From contig CM070730.1 of assembly GCA_036346275.1 (NCBI GenBank), positions 46,484,918 through 46,548,917 of the forward strand: a stretch of 64,000 nt of DNA, given 5' to 3'. The translations under genes and the position numbers were made by a program. The first letter of the stretch is position 1; each line of letters begins with the position of its first letter. Source of the DNA: Otatea glauca (taxonomy: Eukaryota > Streptophyta > Magnoliopsida > Poales > Poaceae). Shown piece after piece: positions 11,200-22,533 of this stretch. The notes beneath the pieces are model-generated. The model did no database searches. It saw only the letters and a program-made list of their open reading frames with translations, and had not been told where the DNA came from.

Positions 11200-12704
11200 T
11201 AGGGGTGTAATCGGATCGAATATTTTTCTGCTAACCGACCGACTAAATATGTTCGGATCGATTCGGATGGTCATATCGGATAGTTGTCGGATTCGGTATC
11301 GGTTTCGGATATATTTTTTCGTATTCGAAAGATTACTATCAGTCGGATCGGGATATTCCGAGTTAATTTTCAAACATTTCCAAAAAAAAATGAAATTCGG
11401 ATATCCACATACTTTAGCTGGCCAAATGGCGATCATACTTTAGCTGGCCCAATAGCGATCATGTGGCCCAGTACTTTGGCTGGCCCAATAGCAAACTTTG
11501 CACTGGAGTGAAATTACATTAACCTGCTCGCTGTGACCCTGTGCTTGAATTTGAGAAGAAGTGCTTGAATTCTAGGAAGGAATAAGTATGAATTCTGGAA
11601 ATATACCAATACGAGGAAATCCTACGCGGCCAGATCTTCAAATCATCTTCAGTAGAATAGGATGTACCTAGCAAAATTAAAATCAGGGAGCATATACTTG
11701 TGACAATACCTGTAACCAGGGTTAACAAAACCGTGGTAAACTGCTCGGTTTTTACGGTTTTCGACCGTACTGCTCCAGTTCGAAAACACAAACCGAGCGG
11801 TTTTCCAATAGAAATTAAAAAAAATTCAAAAAATTTATGCGTTGAAAACCGCTCGAAAACCATTTAAAAACCGCGATTTTCGCAAAAAACCGCTCGAAAA
11901 ACTGTTTTTCAAGAACGTTCAATTGGTCGGCTGGTTTTTCGAGAAAAATTGCGGTAAACCGCGAAAACCGAGCGGTTTTTCGTCAGAAACCGCAGTTTTC
12001 GCGCATAGATTTGACCAAAATTCAAATTTTTTGAATTTGCGAACCGTTCGGTTTTTCGGAGTTTTCGAGCGATTTCTCGTGAAAACCGCTACCGCCGAGT
12101 TAGCAGTTTTTGACCTCGAAACGAAATTGTGAATCCTGCCTGTAACAGATACCTTCCTTCTGCTATATCGTATCATATCTTCCTGTGACAATACCCATAG
12201 CCGGGCTTGATGACGTAGGAGGGCAATACACATAGGCGGGCTTGATGACGAAGGAGGGAACCAGATCCCTGAAGCCGCTGCCGCCGCTCCTTCGCCGAAC
12301 AGCCTCTGAGAACTCCAGATCTACCGTCCCCGGACCAGATTCGTCGCCCCTGACCGGATCCGAGAACCCCAAGATCCGCCACCCCCAAACCGCCTCAGAG
12401 AACCACTAGATCCGACAGGTCACTCCTCCACCGAACCGCCTCTGAGAACCCCAAGGTGAGAGGGGACACGAGAGGAGAATACGAGCGCGCGGCGGGGGGT
12501 GGGTGGGGCGCTTTGCAGCGACACGGCGACGGCACCACTACAGTAGGTGGTGGTGACTGCGGGGATCGACAGCAGGTGGCGCAAGTGAATGGCAGTTCGA
12601 CTGAGAGTTAAGAACGTAACCGAAACAAAAAAAACCTAAATAATCGATTAATTCGGTTCGTACAGTTTGATTTTTTTATTTTGGTGAAAAAATACCTACC
12701 CCTG
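11200..12704. mobile_element. Possible degenerate hAT-like non-autonomous element
   Basis: The left end TAGGGGTGTAATCGG is followed by many GGATCGGAT/TTCGGAT motifs. The right end, reverse-complemented, reads CAGGGGTAGGTA. These are typical of degenerate hAT-like termini in plants. The flanks share only CTAG, so the 8-bp duplication is not clear. It contains a nested MITE at 11717-12138 and a GC-rich stretch at 12230-12560 with a short tandem duplication (GGGCTTGATGACG, twice at about 12205-12255). No transposase is visible. Confidence 0.4.
11717..12138. mobile_element. hAT-type MITE, 422 bp, with perfect 8-bp TSD
   Basis: The identical 8-mer CCTGTAAC flanks it at 11709-11716 and 12139-12146. 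The ends CAGGGTTAACAAAACCG and (reverse-complemented) CAGGATTCACAATTTCG match at 12 of 17 positions. Eight-base duplications and CAGG-type ends are hallmarks of hAT elements. The interior is packed with GAAAACCGC/GCGGTTTTC motifs in both orientations and has no plausible transposase. Confidence 0.85.
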
Positions 12705-15124
12705 TGCTAGGCCACCTTGCTAGTTTATACTAATAGTACTTAGGGAAAATGATATGTTACGAAAAATGTTTATACTAATAGTATTTGCTAGTTTATACTA
12801 ATGAATGGAAAATGTTATGTTATAGGACGTTTACTGTTTTGTTATGCAAGTATTTAGAGAAAAAGTTTTCGGTCACATGTAATAAGTATTGAGAAACAGA
12901 GTGAGTATATTATCTCCTCTAATACATAATATCAAAATATCATAAATGAAGTTATGCAACAATCTGTTTTCCAAAAAAACAAAATCACATGTATAGTTCT
13001 AAGTCATGTAAACATACTTTAAAGATGATGCATATACAATAGGCAAACCCCCTTGCTAGTTTATGTATACTAATAGTTTATAAAAAAATGATATTCTTTT
13101 CACAGCAAAGAATGCCATTACTGAAGGAGCAGGAACTGGTTAGGTTAGAGCATGCTGGTCTAAGGTCAAGCGATGAACTACGTAATTTATACTATAATAG
13201 TTTATAAAAATTGGTGTTCTTCTCACAACGAAGGATGTCATTACTAAAGTGTAGGAACGGGCGAGGTTGGAGCATGTTAGTTTAAGGTCAAGCGATAGGC
13301 AGCTACATGGAAACATCGGGGCTCCGATGGAGACGATGAAACGTAATGGTCTTTTCTGTGTTCGTTGTTTCGTAACCAATTGATCACTTCGGGGAGAACG
13401 ATAACTCGTCCAACCACTGTTTATACAAAAAGAATACCTTAGAGGAACTAGATAATTAGTTTATACTACTCATATACCTGTGCGTTGTAACGAAAATTTA
13501 ATTTACGATAAAAAATTTATTTGCAAAGAGCACTAATCTGTCTGGATGATACTGTTCACTATGAATATGCAGTGGTTGAATGTATAAATTAATCCATCGA
13601 AGCATACAAATTCCAAACACCTGTTTACAAACTCGAACTTAAAATTATCTTTAATTTCACAATCTGAAGGCAGTCACGTTACAAAATACTTTGCAAATTT
13701 TAGATACACATAAATACTGCTTATGTACAAACAAAATGAATAGTAGGCAAGGTTATATAAAAATCTCATCTGAAATACATGATTTTTTTCATATGAAACA
13801 ATGTAATTTCCAAGCCGTACAATGAACACACCATCAAACATGACCCCAAACCGTATCATAAACATCAATTTTTTTTGGCACATTTTGTAATATGGCTAGT
13901 AAATAAACCAAATCTTAAGCATCGATTAGGTGGACATAATATGAAGCGTGTGGAATCTATGATTAAAAAAATATTTATGTCTCAATGTCATCCTGTGTGG
14001 ATAGCTCAACTGCTAGTTCGCAACATGAGTGTTGTTTTCTACAATATCACTCTGCGTAGCCTTGACACCAAGAATCAACTCACTATTCTCTACGAATATA
14101 GCACCTAAATATATGTTCATAAGGATACCAACAAACAATATAACCAGTGGAGATCTCCGATCAACAGGACCTGATCTCCGCGCCTACGAGCGCAGGCCTG
14201 CCCACCACCTACACCCTACGCGTATTGCGAAGGAAGCTACTATAGCTAACCCCACATCACCGGCGGAGGAGCGTGCGAAGGCCCCGCTGGTAGTTCTGCG
14301 ACGGGGGACCTACTGCTGTTGTGGCGGCACCCGGGGACCTGCAACGTTGGGGCATGCTGCACGTTCATCGGCAGCTGCATCGTCTCTCGTCCCCGGTAAG
14401 GTGGTTGCGACGATAAAACCATAAAACCTCAGAGAGAGAGGAGATGAGAGAGGGTTTGGAGTTTCAACAACTCAATGCGTGGAGACTGGAGAGATGTGAC
14501 AGCGGAAAGAGTGGAACGAGTTAAATCCCCTTCCATCTTAGCCGTGCATATCAGATCCAACGGATCAGATACTCTGGAGGAGAACGGACCACCGTCGCCA
14601 ACTTCTAATTAAAAGTAGTAGAGAAAAATTGATATTCTTCTCACAGCAAAGGATGCCATTACTGAAGGAGTATGAACAGGTGAGATTGGAGCACGTTGGT
14701 CCAAGGTCAAGCCATAGGCGGCTACACGGAAGATAGTGCTCTGAAGGAAACAAAATCATCGTTTTTCTCCTCGTTCTTTATAAATCTAACTCGCATGTAT
14801 GCATTTATAAATTTGGTCCTCTTTCTTATCGTAGAAGGCGTGGCTGCGCTCAAAGAGCGTGGAAGTTGATCACCGCCGCGGCAGGGCAAGCGAGTACAAG
14901 AGTAGGTGCTGTCGCGCCTGGGGAGTACAATAAAGAGAAGACTAAATTTGTAAAAAAATAAAATACAGTGACCTAGATAAGTAATAATTTCCCAAAGGAA
15001 ACAATAAGGCGTAGTGGCCTCTCCTGTGTTCTTTGTTGTTCTTACGTGTGGTTGTGCTTTTGTGTGTACTCTAATAAACTTTTGATTCATTTGTAACAAT
15101 GGTAACACCTATATTTCTCCTTGT
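12705..15124. repeat. AT-rich non-coding region with three copies of a roughly 100-bp repeat
   Basis: Copies of one sequence (core CTCACAGCAAAGGATGCCAT, then GGTCTAAGGTCAAGCGAT) lie at about 13089-13175, 13212-13345 and 14631-14750, all in the same orientation. The motif TAGTTTATACTAATAG also recurs at 12720-13075. 14130-14430 is GC-rich with a 131-codon frame (14029-14424) that has no recognisable domain. 13470-13500 resembles a decayed minus-strand Helitron 3' end. No gene is supported. Confidence 0.6.
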
Positions 15125-15934
15125 GTAATGTATACTATATATTATAGTAGGAGAGATTGCGGCCTCCCAAGCCCGTCATGTCACCCTCTTCGTGAAAAGC
15201 CCCTTCGTAAAATTCAAAATTACGTTCAAGTCCTTCGGTCGGTTTTTTAACAAAATAGACCCGCTCAGATTCTCCTGATGGTTTTTAGCAGAATAGATCC
15301 GGAAAAAACGAAAATATGTTTAGATCCCTCTGCATTTATGTTCAGCTCCTCTCGACTGTTTTTAGCAAACTCGACCCCAAAAAAATAAAAAAATATGTCC
15401 GTGGTTTTCTCAAAAAAATAATACACAGATTCGTCGACAGGTCCTAACGACCCATTTTTTTAAAAAAAACGTGCAAACCGAAATAAAAAAACAAAAAATA
15501 TGTCTGCGGTTTTCTCTGAAAAAAACACAAATGTTCTCCGAAAAACACACACAGATTTACTGAAGGTTTATAGCAGTTCATAGATTTACCAACGTTTCCT
15601 AGTGACAAATTTTTTTAATAAAAAATCAGGATTTCGCATGGCGCAGCGTCGCACGACCGAATTTCCTGAATTTCGCATGTCGCAGCGTCACAAGCCAAAA
15701 TTTCGCACGACGCAGGGTAGCGCGTGTTCCTGACTAGTCTGTCTGAACTATTGTTTTAATAAAGCGTTTATATACGTCGCTTTAATAAAGCTGCGCAGTT
15801 AGTCCTTCGGCTAAAAAAAATCGCTTGGATGAGTTTCAAACGCTAAGAGAAAAAGCTATATGCTCGGAATTCCCTAAAAACAATTCATACGTTACTATGA
15901 TGCGAACGGGGCTTGGCGCCGGTTTCACTAGTTT
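15125..15934 (+). mobile_element. Possible Helitron remnant
   Basis: The left end (TATACTATATATTATAGTAGGAGAG) resembles grass Helitron 5' ends, with TA in place of TC. The right end, CGGGGCTTGGCGCCGGTTTCACTAG followed by T, has the CTAG|T signature with a weak GC stem. The interior has near-repeats of GTTTTTAGCA and CGCANGNCGCAG motifs but no Rep/helicase. This is judged from memory of the family and needs a library comparison. Confidence 0.3.
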
Positions 15935-16179
15935 TTTTTCTTAGTGTTAAAAAAGAGAATTTTTTTTACCACTATGCAAATGTCCATTCTCAGCTATGCC
16001 ACTATTTTTGTTTTCTACTTCTCATTTATGCAATCAGTCTGTTAGTGCCCTTCTCAAAAATACAATTCCATCCTGTCTACCCAGTTTTACCGTTAAAGTA
16101 ATATGTAAAAATTCAGAAAAATCATGAAAACATTGCATAAAATACAGAAAAAAATCTCATCCTTGAGATTTGGCGAGGG
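15935..16179. other. Unassigned / gypsy 3' non-coding tail
   Basis: About 16090-16179 follows the gypsy pol stop on the minus strand and is probably its 3' leader. No LTR start (TGTAACATCC on minus) is found, so the element was cut here. 15935-16090 is not recognised. Confidence 0.4.
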
Positions 16180-17789
16180 CTAGAAGAAGTCTGGAAATTC
16201 CTTCCTGAATTGATCTTCACGTTCCAATGTGGCTTCATCTTCGGAATGGTTACTCCATTGGACTTTTAGTATCTACTGGGACTTATTTCTTGTATGGCGC
16301 GCTGCCTTTTCAAGAATGCGGATTGGATGCTCTCGGTAGGATAGATCAGGTTGGAGATCGATGTTTTCCAGATTTGCGAGTTCAATAGGAACACGAAGGC
16401 ACTTTTTGAGTTGGGACACATGTAAAACATCATGCACTTCGGATAATTGGGGTGGCAATTCCAATTTGTAAGCCATCTCACCCATTTTCTCAAGGATTTG
16501 ATATGGACCAATATAGCGAGGGGCTAGCTTCCCACGGACGTGAAAACGGCGGACTTCGCGGAGAGGTGAGACTTTTAAATAGACATCATCACCAACTTCG
16601 AAGCTGAGTTCTCGTCGACGATTGTCGGCGTTACTCTTTTGGCGAGATTGGGCCTCTCTTAATCGACATCTGATCATATCCACTTGCTCTTGAGCTTCCT
16701 GAAAGAGATTTGGTTCAAAGAATTTTGTTTCACCTACTTCAAACCAGAAGAGAGGTGTTCTACACTTTCTTCCATACAGTGCTTTAAATGGCGACATTTG
16801 GAGACTGGCTTGGAAACTGTTATTGTATGAGAATTCAGCGAATGCTAAACTCTTTTCCCAATTAGCACTATAAGGCAGTACACAGGCTCTCAACATGTCT
16901 TCTAAGATTTGATTAGTCCTTTCTGTTTGACCGTCTGTTTGAGGATGATAAGCTGTACTGAAATTTAGCTTAGTCCCCAGAAGACCATGCAAACTTTCTC
17001 AGAAAAAGGGTGTAAACTGGGATCCTCGATCAGAGACAATGGTCTTTGGGACTCCATGCAAACGAACAATACTTTCCAAATAGAGTTCGGCAAGCTTATC
17101 TCCAGAATGAGTGGTCTTGATAGGTATAAAGTGGGCTACTTTAGTTAATCGATCCACAATCAACCAAATAGAGTCATGTCCTTTTCTGGTCCTAGGCAGA
17201 CCAGTGATGAAATCCATACTGATATCATCCAATTTCCATTCAGGAATTTTTAAAGGCTGAAGGAGTCCAACAGGACGTTGATGTTCGGCTTTAACTCGTC
17301 GGCATACCTCACAGATTGCAACATATGCTGCGATATCCTTTTTCATATCGGGCCACCAATAATCCAGTCAGAGATCTTGATACATTTTTGTACACCCGAT
17401 ATGGATTGAGGGGGGTGATTCATGAGCTTCTTTTAGGATCAAATTCATAAGCTCAGAATCATTGGGAATATAAATTTGGTTCTTATACATAAGAAGGTCG
17501 TCAGAACCTTCCATGAATTCGGAGTCAATACCTTGCTTTAACTCTTCTCGGATTTTGATGATGGCTTCGTCAACAAGTTGGGCGGCTTTAATTTGGATTT
17601 TCAGGGTTGGTTGCACTTCCAGTGCGGCCAGAAATCCTTTTTCAATAATTCCTAAATTAAGCTTCTGGAATTCATTTTGCAAGTCAGATTGTTCAGTGTG
17701 AGCCGAGATGGAGATGCAGTGGAGTTTCTGACTAAGGGCGTCGGCTACGACATTTGCTTTACCTGGGTGGTAATTAATGCTAAGATCAG
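16180..17789 (-). pseudogene. Ty3/gypsy chromovirus (Tekay/Del-like) pol fragment: RNase H end, integrase, partial chromodomain
   Basis: One reading frame runs the whole length on the minus strand. It opens inside the RNase H C-terminus (INYHPGKANVVADALSQ), continues through the HHCC zinc finger (CEVCRRVK), and includes the DDE integrase core: Asp in SMDFITGLP, Asp in IVSDRGSQF and Glu in TDGQTERTNQ. It then passes the GPY region (IGPYQILEKMGEMAYKLELP), the VHDVLHVSQLKKCL motif and a partial chromodomain ending SEDEATLEREDQFRKEF. Integrase inserts element cDNA, and the chromodomain is thought to guide it to chromatin. Three in-frame stops break it (near 17368, 16999 and 16273). Two, at an expected Arg and an expected Trp, fit C-to-T or G-to-A changes. 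Gag, protease and reverse transcriptase are absent, because the RNase H part joins LTR sequence directly at about 17790. Confidence 0.93.
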
Positions 17790-18385
17790 GGCATAAATTG
17801 TATTATTTATTTTTGAAACTTTTTATGAAAGTTGTAATTAAGCTAGGGATGTTCTCATAAAAATTTCAAGTTAAAAAACTATGTATTTGTTTATAATAAT
17901 TCTGACATTTCAATTTTCAAATTTTTAGAGTTTCTGCTTTTGAATTTTAAAAGGTCTTAAATGACATTATTAATTTATGCAATTTTTACCATAGGTATCT
18001 ACTGTATTGAGAATACTATGGTAATTTTTACAGATGCAGATAATGTTCGAAATTTTTATAGTAAATCTGTCCTTGCACTGTTTAGAGGTCAAAGGGATGT
18101 CTTTTCTATTATTTATTCGCTATGCTATGCATTAAAATTTATGTACAAGCTGAAATGGTTTACCTGAGTGCTGAAGATTTCTAATATAAATTTTTCAAGA
18201 TTTTAATTTTAACTTTTATCTTTTTACCATTATCCATTCATTAATTCTATTTGTTGGATTTTTCACACAAAGCATAAATTCAAAGAAATCCAAATAAAAA
18301 CCAATAATGCCAAGAAAACTCAGAAATAGTCATACTCAAATTGCAAATATAAATTTTACTTTATTAGAATTTTTGGGATGTTACA
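17790..18385 (-). mobile_element. Gypsy long LTR, terminal fragment F
   Basis: It ends GGGATGTTACA at 18385, the outer LTR terminus, and aligns with the last 0.6 kb of 41373-46832. On the minus strand it is the start of an LTR that runs straight into pol sequence. The rest of the LTR, the primer site, gag and RT are deleted. Confidence 0.8.
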
Positions 18386-18560
18386 ATAGGAAAACCCACG
18401 CGTGGTCCTAGAGGCGTAAAGAGCCGATATACAATAACGGCTATCAATCCTCAGGATGAGGCCGCAATCGAACCTTCGAAGGCAGTGAACACATTCTAGA
18501 GCTTGCGCAGGATAGTTGGACGGGAACGGGTGCCCATAAATTGTCCATCCTGGAAGTCGC
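18386..18560. other. Unassigned 175-bp segment between two LTR ends
   Basis: It lies between an LTR end (…TTACA) and an LTR start (TGTAATGACC). Composition is more GC-rich than its neighbours and the sequence has no relative elsewhere in the window. It is probably the original target of one insertion. No matching 5-bp duplications were found at its ends. Confidence 0.5.
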
Positions 18561-20272
18561 TGTAATGACCCCCATTTTGGCATAAATGCAAAAATGAGAA
18601 TCTTTGTGCATTTTGTACTAGTCTCATGATCAGTAGCTAGTACGCACATTTACAACAATTGGAATCACAACCATACACAATATTATTAAAGCGAAAGCTA
18701 TTTATACATTGTATTTTACATCTCAGAGTATATATATATAGCGACAGAAGAAGCAAAGTCTTGTAGTGTGCCTATCCAATCCCTCAGGCAACTGACAAGG
18801 CATAAATCCCTAGAAAGATCGCTTCATTTGAAATTCCCTCAACCTACGACGAAAAGATATTCTTCGGAGCTTCGTTTTCTCATCCACCTAAAATAATAGA
18901 TTAAGCAAGGTTGAGTACTTTCATACTCTTCAAGACTTAAGGTGGTATTTACAAAATGCATAAATGCAGGCCATGTCAAAGAAGGCTTCTACAGCTATTT
19001 TGCATAAAGCAAGATTTAATTTGTATAGCGAGTTGTAATTTCAAACAGAATTTGTAATAGCAAGTTTGACTAATAAGAAAAAAGTAAAGCATAAGTAATA
19101 CTCACAGTCCTTCACGAGCAACGAATCATCCATTTCCTGTCAACACAATCTTTTGCCAACACGAGGCATAACAAATGAAACCAAGCATTTTGAAAATAAT
19201 AAAACATCTAACTAGTATCAGTTCGCCAAGTCTCCCATAACCGCGGGCACGGCTAATCGATTAGGTTTTCACTCTACAAAGGTGTACAGCTTTACTCCCA
19301 AGTCATGACTGACTCTTTGTGCAATTGATATTAGCACAATTCCTTTGGTGTACCAGAGAGAGTCATGATATAACTGTTACATTACATAAACCTAACTTTG
19401 CACGAGCTCTGGTGACAGAAAACACTTGCTATGGCAGAAGAAACACATATATATAAAACATGGTATCGCCATCACAAAAACAGTCGAGCACCATTTCTCC
19501 CCATAGCTAGGCGTACATCGTTATATCGGCAAGCGTTGTTCCCAACACCTCGGTGTGGGCACCGCTTCAAGCAAACCTAAAAAGGAGAACCCGTACTACT
19601 CAAGTCTACCAATGTGCAAAGCCAGTTCTAAGCAACTTAATAAGTTAAGGCTGTCCCATTCTAGCACTTGTGGTTGTACAACTTTTCTTTGGATCAGACA
19701 ACACTATGTTCGGTCCTTAATCTGACACGGGCGATACTTCTCCCTACACTACATGCAAATCCATTTGCACAACCGGCTATTGCCAATAATCACCCGTATC
19801 AAAACCATAGTTTTATTTTGGGTTTTTAGTCAAAATACTAGTAACCAACAGTGTCATATCCAACCTTTTTAAATTCTCAGGATACAATTTTAATTTGATC
19901 ATCTACATCGTTGCTAATTAAGCATGGTTAATAATCGCATATACCCAAGTTGTCATCATGTATTGTCTAGCCCTATTCTATGGTTATCAAAGTTCACATA
20001 TCCATACTTATGAAGGAAGTTCCATGAGATAATAGGTATATCTACCAATACCGCCAAATAGCGAATTTACAGAAAATAAGCACATGCATGAAATAGTTTG
20101 ATAAACAAAATGAAAATTAAGTACTAGGATCAATATGATCTAAGGGGGTGCTTGCCTTGCTTAATTGTTGTTTATGACGAAGTCATGGTAAGCCAGTGTT
20201 GTCGACGATGGAATTAATGACGTCGGGTTCTACACGCTATTCAACCGAAATATAGCAAATAACGAACTTTAA
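18561..20272 (-). mobile_element. Gypsy long LTR, copy E (left 1.7 kb)
   Basis: Starts TGTAATGACCCCCATTTT and aligns with 41373 to about 43077. It is cut at 20272 (AACGAACTTTAA), where CACTA subterminal repeats begin without a CACTA terminus. It is about 80-85% similar, by eye, to the LTR piece on the far side of the CACTA complex, so the two are different copies. Confidence 0.8.
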
Positions 20273-21442
20273 CGATCATATCACTATCGCTTTTCAAGTG
20301 AGAACCGATAGTGATGTGTGTGCACATCACAATCGTTTCTTAAGTGAAAACCGATTGTGATATACCTGGCTAGGTTTTTTATACACCTCGGGCTAAACTC
20401 TCCTCTGAGCCATGGCAATTATTTGTGTTGGTTTTTTTGAGAAAACCGATAATGATATTAGAGAATTGTGTCGGTTTCTATAAAACAACCGATAGTGATG
20501 TTCGCTTTTTTTTTGCTAAAAACATACAGTGGTATGCAATTATTTGTGTTGGTTTTTTGAAGAAAAAAAACAATAGTGATATTAGAGCATTTGTTTTGGT
20601 TGTTTTCGAAAACCGATAGTGATATGGAGCATATATTTGTGCCTATTTCATTAAGAAAACCGATAGTGATGTTCGCTTTTTTTGCTAAAAAATATACAGT
20701 GGTATGCAATTATTTGTGTCGGTTTCTTCAAAAACCCGATAGTGATAATGGAGTATTTGTGTCAGTTTTTCGAAAAACCCAATAGTGATAATTGTCCATT
20801 TGTGTCGGTTTTTTTTTGGAAAAAACCGATAGTGATAGTCATATATTTGTGTCGGTTTTTTGGAAAACCCGATAGTGATGAGCACGTGCACATCACTATC
20901 GCTTCTTATGTGAGAACCGATAGTGATGTGCACGTGCTCATCACTAACAGTTCTTATGTAAGAAGTGATAGTGATAAGCATGCATATCACTATCGGTTCT
21001 CACTTAAAAAGTGATAGTGATGTGCATGTATCACTATCACTTTTTAAGTGAGAACCGATTGTGATGTGCACATACAGATCACAATCAATTCTAACATGGG
21101 AACTAATAGAGAAAAAAAACTATAATTTCTATCAGTTATTGCAAAAAACCGATAGAGATAAATATGCTAGCGCAATTATATATTTCCATCTATTGCTATC
21201 GCTTCATAACCAAAACCGACAGAGATAAGTATGCTTGTAATCTCTGTCGATTCTAAAAAAAACATAGAGTAAGTGGCCCCGATTGCTATCGGTTCATAAC
21301 TGAAACCGATAGAAAAAATGTACTTGCATTTCTATCAGTGCTTCAGAAAACCGACACAGAAATACGCCTGGGCCAAGTACCTATAAGCTATAGCTATCAG
21401 TATCGGTTCTTTTGTCCGAACCGACACTGATAGCAAACCCCA
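20273..21442. repeat. CACTA subterminal repeat array (left fragment)
   Basis: A dense array of CGATAGTGATG / CATCACTATCG in both orientations, with variants using CGATTGTGAT and CGATAGAGAT. Such arrays bind the element's own accessory protein in En/Spm-type CACTA elements (family knowledge). The expected CACTA terminus is absent at 20273, so the left end is truncated. It contains a perfect hairpin at 20881-20938. Confidence 0.85.
20881..20938. repeat. Perfect 21-bp-arm inverted repeat
   Basis: Arms 20881-20901 and 20918-20938 are exact reverse complements around a 16-nt loop, which itself pairs for four more bases. The motif is built from the subterminal repeat. Confidence 0.95.
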
Positions 21443-22160
21443 TAAATACTCTTTAAGTAATGGTCTTCCCGGTCGAGTGCGGGTAGAGTTAATTCGCTGC
21501 TCGGCATCCTGCAACCCTAGCTAGCTCCATACTCGGCATCCTGTCCCCCTCCCTAGCCTCGTCCCTGCTGGTGGTCTCCTCCCGCAGCCGATTCGCCGAT
21601 GCCTCTCCTGTGGTGGGTTCCGCACGACCTCAGTGCCGGGTTCACTCCCGCGGGGTCCTTCTCTTCTCCAAATTCCTTTGCTGTGACTAGAAACCCGGCG
21701 GCGGCGGCGATGGACATCTACAACGTCGAGGCCGCCGAGATCCTTGGCAACGAGGCCCTCGTGAATTGTCCTAACCCCGCCATCCATTCTCTTCTCTATG
21801 CGTGTGTCCTTTCCCCTTCTCCTTTCGAGTGATCGACTGAGCTGAGGTGTTGTGCCTTTTCCTTCCTTCAGCTGCTCCCCGTCGGCGAGGCTGCCTCAAT
21901 CTACGAGAAGCTGCTCGCCACCTTCCTTACCGTCGTGAGTTCAAATTCAGTTTCGACTAAATGTTTGTTTGCTCCACCATAATCTCTAGGTTTATCTTAT
22001 CAATCTTGCAAGTCTGAGGCTTGATTTTGTGTCATCTACTATGTGCAGGCGAAATACTGGAAGCAGTATGTGGAAGCGTGCATGGCCGCCAACGATGACG
22101 AAGCCTCCAAGCATATATTCAGCACAAGCCTGCTCAGCTGCCTTCACATTATAGTCTCTG
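21443..22160 (+). pseudogene. CSTF77: Captured fragment of CSTF77 (cleavage stimulation factor subunit 77) inside a CACTA
   Basis: Three exon-like blocks read on the plus strand: from the ATG at 21710 to 21760 (MDIYNVEAAEILGNEAL), 21872-21934 (LLPVGEAASIYEKLLATFL) and from 22049 to about 22151 (AKYWKQYVEACMAAN…SCLHI). They are separated by introns with GT…AG ends (GTGAAT…TTCAG and GTGAGT…TGCAG). Joined in order they match the N-terminal HAT-repeat region of plant CSTF77, which helps cut and polyadenylate mRNAs in the nucleus. 21443-21709 is probably its 5' leader, with a further ATG at 21599. Only the first 60-70 codons are present, and homology ends after exon 3. It lies between a CACTA subterminal array and a CACTA terminus. 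Retained introns point to DNA-level capture, not retroposition. It cannot make a working factor. It could be transcribed and give small RNAs against the parent gene (inference). Confidence 0.85.
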
Positions 22161-22533
22161 ATGATTGGATGCAACATTTCTTTGATGGTAGATGGCCGCA
22201 CATTCTATGACTCTAGCTAGTATGCATTTTTCGGTTAACGAAGAAATTCTTTCACTGTCGCTCAACGAATTGAAAAGTGAGTAAATATCAATCACATTTG
22301 ACTAGTATTTAACGGGCAATTAACTCATTAAGTTATTTGATAGGAAGAGCATCAGTGTATGGCATGGATGTTAGTGTTAATCTTGTTGTTAAAATAATCG
22401 TACACGTTAGAACTGTGTACATGCTTGTGTTGTTTTTGGTTTTGGGTTATCTAGTCGCTTGCATGGTGTTCACGTAGCTAGACTAGTTGGTCATTTAGCT
22501 TGCATGCATTATACTAGGATCAAGTTAATTAGC
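22161..22533. other. Unassigned AT-rich CACTA-internal sequence
   Basis: It lies between the captured gene fragment and a CACTA terminus. No coding or repeat signal was recognised. It may be further captured intron sequence or CACTA filler. Confidence 0.4.

Noticed and set aside
14029..14424. 131-codon plus frame
   Set aside because: No recognisable domain, AT-rich start and GC-rich end. It crosses a repeat-rich region.
20273..21442. Regular short repeats that could look like a CRISPR array
   Set aside because: Repeats occur in both orientations with variable spacing and are flanked by CACTA termini. The genome is a plant's.
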